Below the pieces are notes generated by a model. It was not told the DNA's origin. It searched no databases and saw only the letters and a list, made by a program, of their open reading frames with translations. Source: Lichenostomus cassidix (Eukaryota; Chordata; Aves; Passeriformes; Meliphagidae). Taken from it: a DNA stretch of 64,000 bases. The stretch covers positions 17,321,007 to 17,385,006 of the forward strand of contig CM039210.1 of NCBI GenBank assembly GCA_008360975.2, read 5' to 3'. Shown here piece after piece: positions 1-10,679 of the stretch. The translations under genes were made by a program, and so were the position numbers. Position 1 is the first letter of the stretch. Every line of letters starts with the position of its first letter.

Positions 1-1863
1 TTTCTCCTTTGGGAACAGGGCAATCTGTTAGGTCCTCCCTCACTTTTGTCTGCAGATCGACCACTTCTAAACAGTCATGTAACAATTCTTGTTGAGGGGG
101 TCCATACAAAAATTGAACGGGATTGCTGCTTCCATTGGTAACCAGGACTAAATGGTCAGAGTGGATTAGGATGTTTTCATATTTTAATATGTGGGGGTCT
201 GTCAGCCATTGAGCAGCTCTCTGGCTCAATATATTTCTCACCGCATGTGGAGTGTGCACCTTTAGCTTTCCCCCGAATGTTAGTTTTTGGCTTTCCTCAA
301 TTAACACAGCTGTGGCTGCCACTGCCTGTACACAGGTGGGCCAACCTCGGGTAACAGGGTCCAGTAACTTAGAAAGGAAGGCCACTGGTTTCCGAATTCC
401 CCCCCCAGTCTTGAGCTGACACCCCATACGCTACCCCTTTGTCAACATTTACATATAAATCAAAAGGCTTTTCTATTGATAGTAGACTCAAAATAGGCGC
501 GGTTGATAATTTAAACTTCAGTTTTTCCAATTTTTCATCATCTTGCTCAGTCCATTTTACCGGTTCCTCTTCCCCTAGTTTTTCATAAAGAAATTTTACC
601 ATCTGAGTGTATTCATCCAGCCAGATTCTACAATATCCAATCAAACCTAATAGTTGTCTCACCTCCCTCTTGCTTTTTTGGGGGTGGAAGGGAAAGTATT
701 CCTGCTATTTGTTCAGGGCTTATTCACCAACTTCCCTGTCCAATGATATGTCCTAAATATTTTACTTCCTGCTCTACAAATTGCAGCTTATGTTTTGAAA
801 CCCGCAGCTCATTCTTACCTAAGAAATTTAATAAATTGATGGTACTCTTTCTCACCAATGTTTCTTGCTCTCCTGACACTAATAAGTTGTCAGCATATCG
901 AGTGATCTGGGTCCCTTCTAAGATAACAAATGGTTGTAACAACCCCTCTAAGGCTTGCCCAAATAACATCGGGGATTCAGTATACCCCTGCGGTAGCTGA
1001 GTCCATCGCAACTGCTGTTTTCTTCCGGTGTTGGGGTCTTCCCAGCTAAAGGCAAAAATATTCCTACTTTATTCCGCTAGGGGACAAGCCCAGAAAGCAT
1101 CTTTGATGTCAATTACACTATACCATTGGTGTTGTGGTGGTACTTTACTTAACAAAGTGTAGGGATTTGGGACTACTGGATATCTTATCTGAACTCTCTT
1201 ATTAACCTCTCACAGATCCTGCACCAGCCTGTAGGATCCGTCTGGCTTTCTGACTGGCAGCACCGGGGTATTGTGCGGGGACATGCAGGGTTCCAAAATC
1301 TCATCCTTTATTAGTTCCTCTGCAATGGGTTGAAGCCCTTTCCTCCCTTCCAATGATATGGGGTACTGGCGTACTTTAACAGGTGAATTCTCATGAGTGA
1401 TGGTGATTTTTATTGGGGTAATATTCAGCCTCCCCTGGTTACCGCTCTTGGCCCACACTATTTCATTGATCTCCTGCTCACCTTGCAGTCTTAAATGTAA
1501 CATTTGTACCACCATTCTCCCCTGTTTTAGAAAAACTCCTACTCCCAGTTGAACTTGAAAATCTCTGCCTAATAAATTACAACCTGCCTCAGGCATAAAA
1601 AGAATATCACCTCTTCCTAATCGAGCATTCCCTTTTATGATTACATTCTCAATAAGTGGTGCCTGGAAATACTCCCCTTTTTCCCCCACAACATTCATAG
1701 CCTTTTCACTAATAACACACTCTCTAGGTACCCTACCAATACGAGTTCTCTCCGCCCCGGTATCAACCAAAAACTCATAATTTTCCTCCTGGGGACCAAC
1801 TTGTAAATTTATCAAGGGCTCCATGTGGTACTCATGCCCCAGGAGGTAGCGCCCCTGACACCC
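1..1863 (-). pseudogene. pol: ERV-A pro-pol: protease and reverse transcriptase, broken
   Basis: In gag's own frame after the amber codon, the aspartic protease carries its active-site motif LVDTGAERTRIG, followed by LGRDF. Reverse transcriptase begins around LPVRKPDGSYRLVQDL. In-frame stops lie at 1210-1212 (TGA after VQDL), 1069-1071 (TAA) and 724-726 (TGA). A frameshift near 662-724 moves the thumb region (LGLIGYCRIW) into another frame. The catalytic YxDD box reads YADN, so the second metal-binding aspartate is lost. Below 368 the connection domain continues to the window edge. The enzyme would copy viral RNA into DNA in an active virus; this copy cannot. Confidence 0.9.
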
Positions 1864-1872
1864 CTATTCTTC
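1849..1872 (-). promoter_or_regulatory. Amber codon between gag and pro, MLV-like readthrough context
   Basis: The stop codon TAG (1864-1866) separates gag and protease in the same frame. It is followed by GGG TGT CAG GGG, close to the murine leukaemia virus readthrough context (TAG GGN GGN CAG). That gammaretroviruses reach pol by amber suppression is established knowledge; that this site worked is inference. Confidence 0.6.
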
Positions 1873-3476
1873 AGGTGTTCCCACCTGAATTTCCTTGAAT
1901 GTCCTTTGGTCCTTAAGTCGTTGTTCACAATTTTTCTGGTGATGGCCTTCTTGACCACAATAAAAGCAGTTTCCCTGTACTGGTTTATCTTGGCTCCACT
2001 GTCTCATCCTTGGATTCCCTCCTTTTCTTCTTGTATCAGCAGTGTGCTCCTGTGGTTTATTCCCTTCCCTCACCACTGCCACCATAATTTTTGCTTTTGC
2101 TCGCATTTTTTCCTCATGTCTCCTCACAAAGGCCTTTTGTGCTTCTCGCAACAAACCATCTAGCTCTTTCTCTTGCCAGCCTTCCAACTTTTCTAACTTT
2201 TTATGAATATCTGGCCACGCATGAGTGACAAAATGAACCTTCAATAATGTTTGGCCCACTACACTGTACGGATCAATACCTGAAAATAACTGTATATCCC
2301 TTCGCAACTGTCCCAGCCATTCCATTGGAATCTCCTCTTTACCTTGTTGCCCACAAAAGGCCTTTTTAATATTGTCCATGGGGCAGCTTCCCTGATTCCT
2401 TTTATTATCAAATTTCTATAATCATTCATTTCCCTTCTCCCTCTTTCATCATTTGGATTCCAATTTGGGGCCATTAATGGCATTTTATGTACTCCTGGTG
2501 GGCCTTGCTGGTTTTCCCTTTCCCAAATCCTCATTCCTGCTGCCCTAATCATTTGTCTTTCTTCTGAGGAAAATAAAATTTTCATAATAGAGTCCATTTC
2601 ATCCCACATATAGATATTTGGGCCTAAGAACTGATCAAATTGTTCTGCCACTCCAACTGGGTCTTCTAATAACCCTTTCATTTCCTTTTTAAAGCCTCTC
2701 ACCTCTGAAGAGGTTAGTGGGGCATTAACAAAACCTATCCCTCCTTGAGCTCCCCCAAGTGGTACCTCCCACAATGGGAACAAGCCAATCTTCCTCTCTC
2801 CTTCACCTTCCTGCTTGAGAGCTAGTTTTCCCCAAGTATTTGCATAAGGTCCCTCATGCAAGAAACTAGGGCCAGATGATCTGGATGGTTCATCCAAGGA
2901 ACGGGTTGTTTTTGAGGTGGAGGGAATAATTGGATCAGGACAATTGGGTGACCCCACTGGAATTGGAGGGGCAGTAGGGGTAACTGGTCTAGGGGGAATA
3001 GGGGCCACTGGAAGTACTGGGCCTGCTGGGATAGGGGACCACAGGGGAGGTAACACATCTAAGGGGTCCCATACTTTCTTCCCCTTCTCCTTAGCCTGTT
3101 CCTCCTTATTAGCCTCTGATAACTTAAATGCCTTAGCACTAGTGGTCTCAATGGCATTACCAACCCAGCAGGCTGCATATATACCCTCTTCGGGGTCAAA
3201 GGGTTCTCTTTTATTTACAAAAGTATTCAAGGCTTGGCAAATCCAATTTTCTGAGGACCCATACCTGGGCCAGTAGACATGGTCAGACCTTATTTCTTCC
3301 TTTGTCCATTCTATCATACAATATTGAATCATTTTTACTTGATTTAACTCCTTGGTAGTAGGGTCCTTCTCCCAGTTTGCCAATTTAACCCCCAAAGGGC
3401 TATCTGGTGGTATGTAGATATTGATGTTCTCATTTTCTTCCCTTTCTGATTGCATCTTATTCCCCCCTTGTCCCAT
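1864..3476 (-). pseudogene. gag: ERV-A gag: matrix, capsid, nucleocapsid, one frameshift
   Basis: The start at 3476 gives MGQGG, an N-myristoylation signal that targets Gag to the membrane. A proline-rich middle (about residues 145-185) is followed by a capsid region. The reading frame is open for 405 codons, but at about 2380 the Gag sense shifts to another frame, read from 2379 to 1864. That part ends in one zinc knuckle, CFYCGQEGHHQKNC (CX2CX4HX4C), which binds genomic RNA. The shift lies in a run of C residues, so a one-base indel is likely. There is no second knuckle, as is usual for gammaretroviruses. Confidence 0.9.
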
Positions 3477-4326
3477 TTTCTAGCCTGTTGATTCACAACA
3501 ATTAAAAATTCAAAATGGCATCTCCCACCAAAAAAAATTCAAAACCGGCGCTTCCCGCTGAAAAAATTCAAAATGGCGTCTCCAGCCGGCTCACACACAG
3601 AGCGACAAAACCTTTATACCGGAGACCGAGTCTCCACACCTTTTGACAGAATTTAGACTGAACCTTTCACCGGAAATTCCCAGAACTCCAGACAAAGTGT
3701 CCCCACCACTGGAGACTCCCAAAATCCCAGATAAATTTCACAGACGCACAGCCTCACTCACTCCTTCTGTGGCCACAACACACTCTCTTTTTCAAAATAA
3801 ACCTGGGATCCCTCTATTTAATCACACCACTGACATAGATACCTGAGTCCCACCTACACAGGTCGCCTGGAGAGAGCACAATTACTGTCTGGACCCCAGA
3901 CACTCCTAAGCGGTATCCCACCTCACCCTGCCGACACCCAGAGATTCCCCGAGAGCTCAATCACACCTCTCGCAACCGCTCCCCCCTTTGCACACTCTCT
4001 TCGGGGATCTGACCATCAGTCCCCGTTCCACACAGTCACACAGTTTCACACTGTCGCTCTCATCCGCCCCCTGCAGGCTACTCACAGCACATTTTAGCCA
4101 GCGGGTCCGTGCACGAATCGCGAGCCATGCACTCTGCACGGGAGGAGCCCAGGTATCCCTCCCTATTATCCACAGCCGTTTGAGTTCGCTTTGTGAAGCC
4201 TCCTCTCGTTCTTCGGGAATTAGCCAGCAACGGTCGGCGATTCCGAAAAATATCCTCAGAGCCGCTGAAAAGAACGGCGGGGCGCACCTCCTCCAATGTC
4301 CTTCGGGACCGCTGAACTTCAGGCTT
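3477..4326 (-). other. ERV-A 5' leader
   Basis: About 850 bp between primer site and gag start. It holds a short imperfect repeat at 3510-3590 (AAAATTCAAAAYGGCG type units) and no convincing ORF. Packaging signals are expected here in a retrovirus, but I cannot point to one. Confidence 0.6.
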
Positions 4327-4345
4327 CTCCCAGACGAAGCCCCTA
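4327..4345 (-). other. ERV-A primer-binding site, degraded proline type
   Basis: On the minus strand, directly after the LTR, the sequence reads TAGGGGCTTCGTCTGGGAG. It resembles the tRNA-Pro site seen cleanly in ERV-B (12918-12935), with one inserted base and substitutions. Confidence 0.5.
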
Positions 4346-4347
4346 GT

Positions 4348-4715
4348 TGTGAGAAACGTCCTCTCACTACTTAAATTTTGAAAGAGTTTATTCACTCATT
4401 TTCAGAGTACAAACAACGGTAAGAGGCTTAGAATGGCTGTCTGCCGTTACACAAAGCGAAGTGCAGCGCTGGGTGCTTAGCCACTGATGGGGGGTAGCCA
4501 AAGGCACGCCTTTGGGCTAGGGGATACAGTTTTTATAACCCCCCCAACCCCTCCTCCTTCAGGTGCTCTGATCTTCTGATGGGTTAGCTGCTTGCCCAGC
4601 CCTCCTCTGTCTTAACCATAACACTTAACAATTAGACATAACATATTAACAAATAACCATAACAAAAACCTCATAACCCTTTACGAAAGCCAACTCCATG
4701 ACTTCATTTATAACA
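4348..4715 (-). repeat. ERV-A 5' LTR
   Basis: The LTR starts TGTTATAAATGAAG and ends in TTTCTCACA on the minus strand. A TATAAAAAC box (near 4530-4540) and AATAAA (near 4386-4391) lie in the right order for minus-strand transcription. Its U3 start resembles the ERV-B LTR (shared GTTGGCTTT stretch). Its partner lies outside the window, so no target duplication can be checked. Confidence 0.75.
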
Positions 4716-5378
4716 GTCCTGTAACTTTATTCATGAATAAAGGGAGAGGTCATGGGCATTTCCCATGGGGTCTCTCTCAAATTGATAGAGGACACAGCCT
4801 CTTTTATCCTAATTTCTCGGCCGCAGCTCCCCTCTCTCTTTCCCCATTGGCTGAGGTACTCGAGAGGTACCGACTTCCCGGAATGCCTAATTAATATACA
4901 TCCCCCCCAATACAGACACCCCCAATACACATCATTCTTCTTCTTCTTCTTCTTCTTCTTCTTCTTTTCTTCTTCTTCTTCTTCTTCTTCTTCTTTCTCT
5001 GTTGTAGTTTATTAACACAGTCTTGGGCAAGTCAAATTAGGGAAATTCCTATGGAAATCCTACCCATTGTTTCTTCTATCTCTTAGTATCCATGTTATCT
5101 TACCAGCAGACTCAGGTCTTATCTTTACCAGTCATTTGTTTGTAAAGACACTCCCTTATTCCTTTCATAAATAAACCCACCTCTTTAAATGGCTAACTGG
5201 CCTGGCATTGGAGATAACTTCCTTTGGCAGTCAGCACTGTAATATTGGTTGATCCTGTAGCAGAGGGCTGAGACCAGGTTTCAGAGACTCCGCCTTGGTT
5301 TTTCGGGCTGTCCCTTGCATTCTTGCACTTGTCAGCAAGAAATGCACTGAAGCATAAAATGAGGGAGTGCAAAGGCTC
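4716..5378. other. Flank with no gene seen
   Basis: Between ERV-A and the next solo LTR. It contains the TTC tract listed separately. The stretch 4716-4930 looks LTR-like in composition but I could not find ends. Confidence 0.4.
4934..4996. repeat. TTC/GAA microsatellite
   Basis: About 20 copies of TTC, interrupted once by TTTTC. It makes an apparent serine/phenylalanine-rich reading frame that is not a gene. Confidence 0.97.
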
Positions 5379-5384
5379 CTGCAC

Positions 5385-5728
5385 TGTTGGTGATTGATAC
5401 GGGAACTGAGCCTGGTTCATGCAAAGTCCGATTTATTTTCACAGAGCACATCTTTTTTATATTGTTACAAACTATAGCTTAGCTATTACAAGAACTTTGG
5501 TTTCTAGGGTTACGTATTTTACTTTTCTTATGGCCTACTGATCACCGTCATCTCGCTTAACCTCTCCTGCTAATCACTTATGCATAAGGTAAACACAGTC
5601 TTGTCTTACTCTCTGTCTCAGCCCCTGCTAGGGGTGCTTCAGCTTATCTCTCTTAATGTTTCACATTAACTGATAACAAAAGACTTCTGCAGCCCTCCGA
5701 CTCTGCAGCTCCATCCTGAACTCCCACA
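5385..5728 (-). mobile_element. ERVK-type solo LTR, TSD CTGCAC
   Basis: The LTR is flanked by a perfect 6-bp duplication (5379-5384 and 5729-5734), as expected for class II elements. The plus strand reads TGTTGGTG...TCCCACA. The minus-strand AATAAA (complement of GATTTATTTTC near 5430) and the AT-rich box near 5452 suggest minus orientation. Confidence 0.85.
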
Positions 5729-5734
5729 CTGCAC

Positions 5735-6672
5735 TTCATCTGAACAAATCTGGATCACACCCCCATAGTTAATGTTTCTCTCCACTAAGAGAAATAAGAG
5801 TATTAAAAATAAATTAAAGCATCATGTCTCTTGGATATATGTGGTTGGAAGAAAGCAGGAGGAGAGAACTGGGGGAGTGAAGGTATGCTGTCCACTGTCT
5901 CCTGGTACCAGTTTATGGCAGTTGGAATTTATGCTTGAAAAATCAATGGATTCTGAATAGGTTATAAAAAGCTAAACCAAGAATACAATAAATAAATAAA
6001 TAAATAAAATACAGAGACAAGATGTTAAATATCTGAGGTGTCTGGACAGTAAAGGACCCTTAAAACTACTTTGTTGGATGAAGCAGGCTAGGTGATCATA
6101 CAAGGAACATGGGACTATAGGAAATTGTTCTGGATCATCCAGTCCTTTCAGATCTCAGGGAACTCTTACATATAGCACCACAGATAAACACATCCTTTTT
6201 GGCACTGTTAGCTATTAAAGGCAAACCTTGTAGCTCTGCCCTTACACTCACCCCACCAATTAAACTTTTAATTTCCAAAATATTCACTCATATAATACTT
6301 CTGCATCTTGTTCCTGCTGCCAGATCAGAGTCTTTTCCCCCCATGATATGAGTGTTGGTCTCAGCAAGGTGGAACACCTTTGCTTCTTCATTCACCCACC
6401 ACAATCTTTTTGCTGCTGGTGGTGCCGTAGGAAGAAAACAGTTCCACTTGGTGAACAAAAAATGCTGTAGAAAATTTAATCTCAGAAAACATTTTAAAGC
6501 TGGAAATCCCTTCCTCTCAATGGAATCTGATTGGAAATAAGAGGTATTTGAATGAGAGACACACCAGCTGCCTTTTTTCTCGACCACCCAATTTCACACA
6601 GCAGTTGTACTTTGAAAATTGCTGAATCTAGTGCTAAGCATTTGTGTTCCTGGTGGCTGGGACAATTTTTTG
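5735..6672. other. Single-copy-looking DNA
   Basis: No gene or element recognised. It contains an (AAAT)n microsatellite at about 5987-6009. Confidence 0.5.
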
Positions 6673-6676
6673 GGTT

Positions 6677-7882
6677 TGTGAAAAACAAGGTTCACTCTCC
6701 TGTTAGGATTAAAAAGGTTTAATAAAAGACAATAGGGGACAGATAAAAGCAAAAGGTCAGTGATGGGTGCTTTGGCATTCAGCCAAAAAAGCACACCTGG
6801 TATGGACAGAGATACCCTTTACATACTCTTCAGCCTAATGCATATTCATAAACAGTTATACATATTCATATTTTTCTCCAAACTATTTTGCATGTTCTGG
6901 GAACTGATCCGCCTCCTCGGAGCATGCGCAGTCGTCTGTCATTGATCCTGTTATCACTCCCAGATTGTGGTTCCTGCAGGCGACAGGTGCTGATAGTTGC
7001 AGTGTCAGAGGCAGGGTCCATTCGTGGGATGTTATCCAGTTCAAGCAGACAGTTCAAGCATTCTAATAAAACTATAACAGCCATTTTACTACTATTAAAC
7101 TCAGCTAGTACTAGAAAGAAAGACCTTAGTCATCATTACACAGCAATTTTCCACAACCAGGCTACCTCTATAAGAAAAGAATTAAAACAATACACATAGT
7201 ATCTGTTGCAGTTTAAAGGATGTTGCAGCAGACTTTACCCTAGAGCTTCTCTACCCAGCCCGGTTCAGCGCTTCAGTGCTCCAAACCCTCTGTCCCAGGG
7301 CTGGACACTGTGCTCTCACTGGCCGGGGAGCCATAAGGCTTGCTCTGGTTCGTCTGCTTCCACAACCAGCGATGATAAAGGAGGCGAGGAGGGTCTATGC
7401 GTCGTGTCCATGGAAGATGTTTATTCGCATGGTGCAGCAGAGGCCAACGACCTCCCCGAGGCAGAGATGCCTCGAGGGTGAAGGCCTCACATGCACAGCC
7501 ACATGTGGAGCATAGACACACGTGGAGCATAGACGGCAAGATGGCGGAGGGTAAGGGGTTTTATAGGGAAACAGAGAGGGGCAGGGACAACACACAGGCC
7601 CAGTGACCTCTGGGTACAGGGGAGGTACAGGGGCGGAGTTAGGAGTACAGGAACCAATAGGGGAAACCCGAGGGAGTGGCCAGGGCCACGTGGGGTTAGG
7701 GTATAGGAACCAATAGGGAAAACTGGGGGCGTGGCTAGGACCATGTGGAGTAGGGAAGGCAGGACAATAGGTGACAAGTACAGTCGTTAAGAAAGGGGTG
7801 TGGGGAACTTGCAGCTATTATCACAATAAGTATCCATTGTAATATTTGCCAAAAGCCAACATTATGACATGTATTTATCACA
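6677..7882 (-). repeat. ERV-B 3' LTR, split by a younger LTR
   Basis: Segments 6677-7203 and 7829-7882 together match the 5' LTR. The interruption is the ERVK solo LTR at 7204-7828, whose insertion duplicated AGTATC. I see only about two base differences from the 5' LTR. Short frames in this LTR recur in all its copies and are not genes. Confidence 0.95.
7204..7828 (-). mobile_element. ERVK-type solo LTR nested in ERV-B, TSD AGTATC
   Basis: A 6-bp duplication lies at 7198-7203 and 7829-7834. The minus strand shows CCTATAAAACC (near 7555-7565) and AATAAA (near 7419-7424). A second copy of this LTR family is at 62211-62786. Confidence 0.92.
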
Positions 7883-7902
7883 ATTCCTCCTCTTCTTTTT
7901 AC
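7883..7902 (-). other. ERV-B polypurine tract
   Basis: On the minus strand AAAAAGAAGAGGAGGAAT sits directly before the 3' LTR. It is the plus-strand primer for reverse transcription. Confidence 0.85.
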
Positions 7903-7944
7903 AAATCATTTGGCTTGAGCAGTAATTCTTGTTTTTTTATCTCC

Positions 7945-8997
7945 ACCATTCACTCATTTCTTTCACAAATCAACCTTGCTTCTTCAAAGGAGTAATTTTT
8001 ATTATTTTGTTTCTTTAACACTATGATCTTTTGTGCCGTTCTGGATGTAGCTAATTTTGGGTCTATAGGCATAGTAACTAATTGCATACCTTGGACTACA
8101 CTGGTGATTAGCCGAATAAAACAGGGGATCAGGCAAGGAAGAAATATCAAACCAGCTGTTGCACATAAAAGGAAGAAGCCTAGCTTTTTACACCATTTTA
8201 TTCCCAGTAAATTATCCGTTACTAATTTTATATCTTTTACAGGGAGTATTTCCTACCTCGCTAAGGAAGTTTTCCCCAGTACGCTATAGGCACTCTTCCC
8301 CTATCACTATTGAACTTAAAATCCACCCTTTTGGCCGGTTTTCTGCTTTCATATTTGTTCGGTTCCATTTAAGAAATTCTACAGGGCCTAGGCTACTGCC
8401 CTTCCAGGGCCATTCCTCTGTCATTATAGCCCCACCACAGACCCAACAGTTGGTAATGTTTAATTCCTTACTTATTCTTTCCCCTAATTCCACAAACAGG
8501 TTTTTCCCTACTCCTGAGATTTCCATTTCTTTTTCTAATTGTTGTTTGAGTTTTGTATACAAATCTTGGCGTAGGGTTGATACAGGTTGGGATTGCTGGG
8601 TTGGTTTCACTTTTTTGTTTACTATTTCTCCTTTACTAAATCCTGGACCCGGTTACTAAGGGCAAAAAGTGAAGCAAACCCATTTTTCCCCTTTTGGACC
8701 TTTTTCTCCTAACCTACTACCACTTGTTCCTAAATTTTCCGCAATCCAGTATCTTTTCCCTTTCGGTGTGCAAGTACCTAATTTGGATGGATCATAGCAT
8801 TGGTTGCTAACATGAGTATGGGTAATAAGAAAGGAACCTCGGGTCCTTTCCCGGTAAAGTGTCTGGTAGCATTTGCGACACAATTTTGCTTGTATCCCAT
8901 AAGGGAAAAGGCAAAGAATGAGTGACACAAGGAGGAATAATAGAGGTCCAGTATGGCTTATACCCCCACCTTCCATGCCTATGGGGTTGCTGCCCAT
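7945..8997 (-). pseudogene. env: ERV-B env: surface and transmembrane parts, internally deleted
   Basis: The start at 8997 leads to a signal peptide (hydrophobic PLLFLLVSLILCLFPYG) and cysteine-rich SU sequence up to a stop at 8656. A second SU stretch, 8284-8610 in another frame, has NCWVC, the CWxC motif by which gammaretroviral SU links to TM. Next comes a membrane anchor and tail with LPCLIPCFIRLI (about 8090-8150). The fusion peptide, the region for the CX6CC loop and most of the TM ectodomain are missing, so about 0.5-1 kb is deleted. It could not mediate entry. Confidence 0.8.
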
Positions 8998-9040
8998 AGC
9001 AGGGGTATATAATCTTCTCGGTGGCGAGTACAGTGGTCAA

Positions 9041-9743
9041 TCCGGTCTTGCCCTCTATTTTCTTGTCACTTCCTCCTTATTAGTTTCCAAGCAAATCACC
9101 TCTGACACTTTTTAACTGTGGTTTACCATTGTTCCTCAGGTACTTCTCATTCAACAGGTACTCGTAATTCCCTCCCACAGAGCAAAGTTATTATTTGAGT
9201 TAACCCTAGTTCTGTCTGGATAGGGAGTGAATTTCACTCTCGACACTTCATGCAATGAGCTTGCTGTTTTTGTGAACTACAATACCAGTTTTTCTCACAA
9301 TGTATGGATTTACATTTAACCCAGCTAGCATGTCCAGTATTGGGATGAACCAGACAAGGTATGTGGTATGGTACTGATGGAGGTTGTAATATCTCCTTTA
9401 TACAAGTCACAGGCTAAAGCAAAAACAGGAGGACCCTCTGCCCAAAATAGTCCTGAACTTCCGGTTTGGGGTGGAAGTATTCCTTCCAAGGGGGGGTATC
9501 GGAGGCTCCTCAAAACTTGTCCAGGTGGCACTTGGAAACACTGATATAACCTTGGTCTAACTTCCCAGTTAGGTGTGATCCTGTACACTCTCTGGATCAT
9601 TTAGGTCTTCCCAGTTCATTACCACCCAGTCTTTGCTTAAGAGTCAACTTGGTATCACCCAGCTTAGAGGTTATAGTCCACTCCTTAGGTTCCTCCACAG
9701 GTGCTTTGATCCTGCTGGCGTGGATCCACCCTCTTTCTCTGGT
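9041..9743 (-). other. ERV-B region between integrase and env
   Basis: Retroviral remnant without a clear product. One open stretch of 91 codons (9325-9600, minus) contains cysteines but I do not recognise it. Confidence 0.4.
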
Positions 9744-10640
9744 CTAGACTGCTGCCTTGGTTGTCAGTAATACCCGAAAAGGACCTTCCGATTGTGGAGT
9801 TAAAGATTGCTCTTTCCATGTTTTCACCAGCACCCATTCCCCTGGATGGATATTATGGATTTTAAATTCTAAGGGTGTGGTTTGAGGGATTATCCCTTTC
9901 AACCTCAAATTTTCAAGTGTTTTTGCAATTGTGATGACATATTTTCTAACACTCATTTCTCCCATTTCATAAGTAGCAGTTTCATGTTGGGTGGTCAGAA
10001 AGGGTAGCCCAAACATCATCTCATAAGGTGACACTCCCAGGTCTGACCTGGGTTGTGTTTGGATTCTCAACAGAGCCAATGGTAAACATTTTACCCAGGA
10101 CATTTGTGTTTCAATCATCAGTTCTGTTAAAGTGTTTTTCCCTTTTTTTTTTTTTTTTTTTTTTAAAGTCTGGTTCATTCTCTCTACCTTACCCGAACTT
10201 TGTGGGTGCCACGGGGTATGTAATTCCCATTTTATTCCCAAGGCTTGAGTTATCTGCTGTAATACTCTTGATGTAAAATGTGTCCCCCTATCTGAGTCTA
10301 TTCTATTAACCATTCCATACCTGGGAATAATTTGTTCCATAAGGGTTTTACATACTACATTAGCTGTAGCTCTGACAGTAAGGACTGCTTCTACCCAATG
10401 AGTCAAATGGTCTGTTATTACCAATAGAAACTTCCACCTCTGTGCTTGGGGAAGTTTAGTAAAGTCTACTTGGATACTCTGGAATGGTCTCAGAGCTAAT
10501 TCATGACCCCCTGGGGTCATTTTGTCATTACTTTTTTATTTACTTTCTGGCAAATTATGCATTTTTCAGTTACTTGTTTTGCCACTCCAAAGACCCCAAT
10601 ACATCCATAATTCCTTAAAAAAATGATCACACAATGCCTG
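9744..10640 (-). pseudogene. pol: ERV-B integrase, catalytic core and C-terminus
   Basis: A 258-codon open frame shows the DDE triad in order: IQVDFTKLP, RIDSDRGTHF, then the glutamate in GKVERMNQTL. A C-terminal GPF-type segment (SEGPFRVLL) marks the DNA-binding region. The N-terminal zinc domain upstream of 10520 is degraded. A run of 22 T on the plus strand (about 10143-10164) encodes lysines just after the catalytic glutamate and does not shift the frame. Integrase would join viral DNA to the host chromosome. It lies next to a deletion that removed RNase H. Confidence 0.88.
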
Positions 10641-10679
10641 AGTACCCCTTTTGATGCATATTTTCTAATGTTTTTCTAG

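Larger units (their letters stand above)
1..4715 (-). mobile_element. ERV-A: gammaretrovirus-like provirus, 5' part
   Basis: Read on the minus strand, the order is 5' LTR (4348-4715), primer site, leader, gag, protease and reverse transcriptase. It runs off the left edge inside the RT connection/RNase H region, so the rest of pol, any env and the 3' LTR are not visible. Class is inferred from a Gag starting MGQ, a single CCHC knuckle, an amber codon between gag and pro in one frame, and an RT of gamma type. The gag resembles that of ERV-B at 10680-11857 (shared stretch GFVNAPLTSSE), so the two belong to related families. Several stops and frameshifts show it is inactive. Confidence 0.9.

Noticed and set aside
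4752..5015. Open frame rich in phenylalanine and serine
   Set aside because: It is the TTC microsatellite being translated.
6760..7199. Open frames of 61 and 103 codons repeated at 13021-13460 and in part at 17768-18207
   Set aside because: They repeat because they lie in copies of the same LTR; there is no coding signal.
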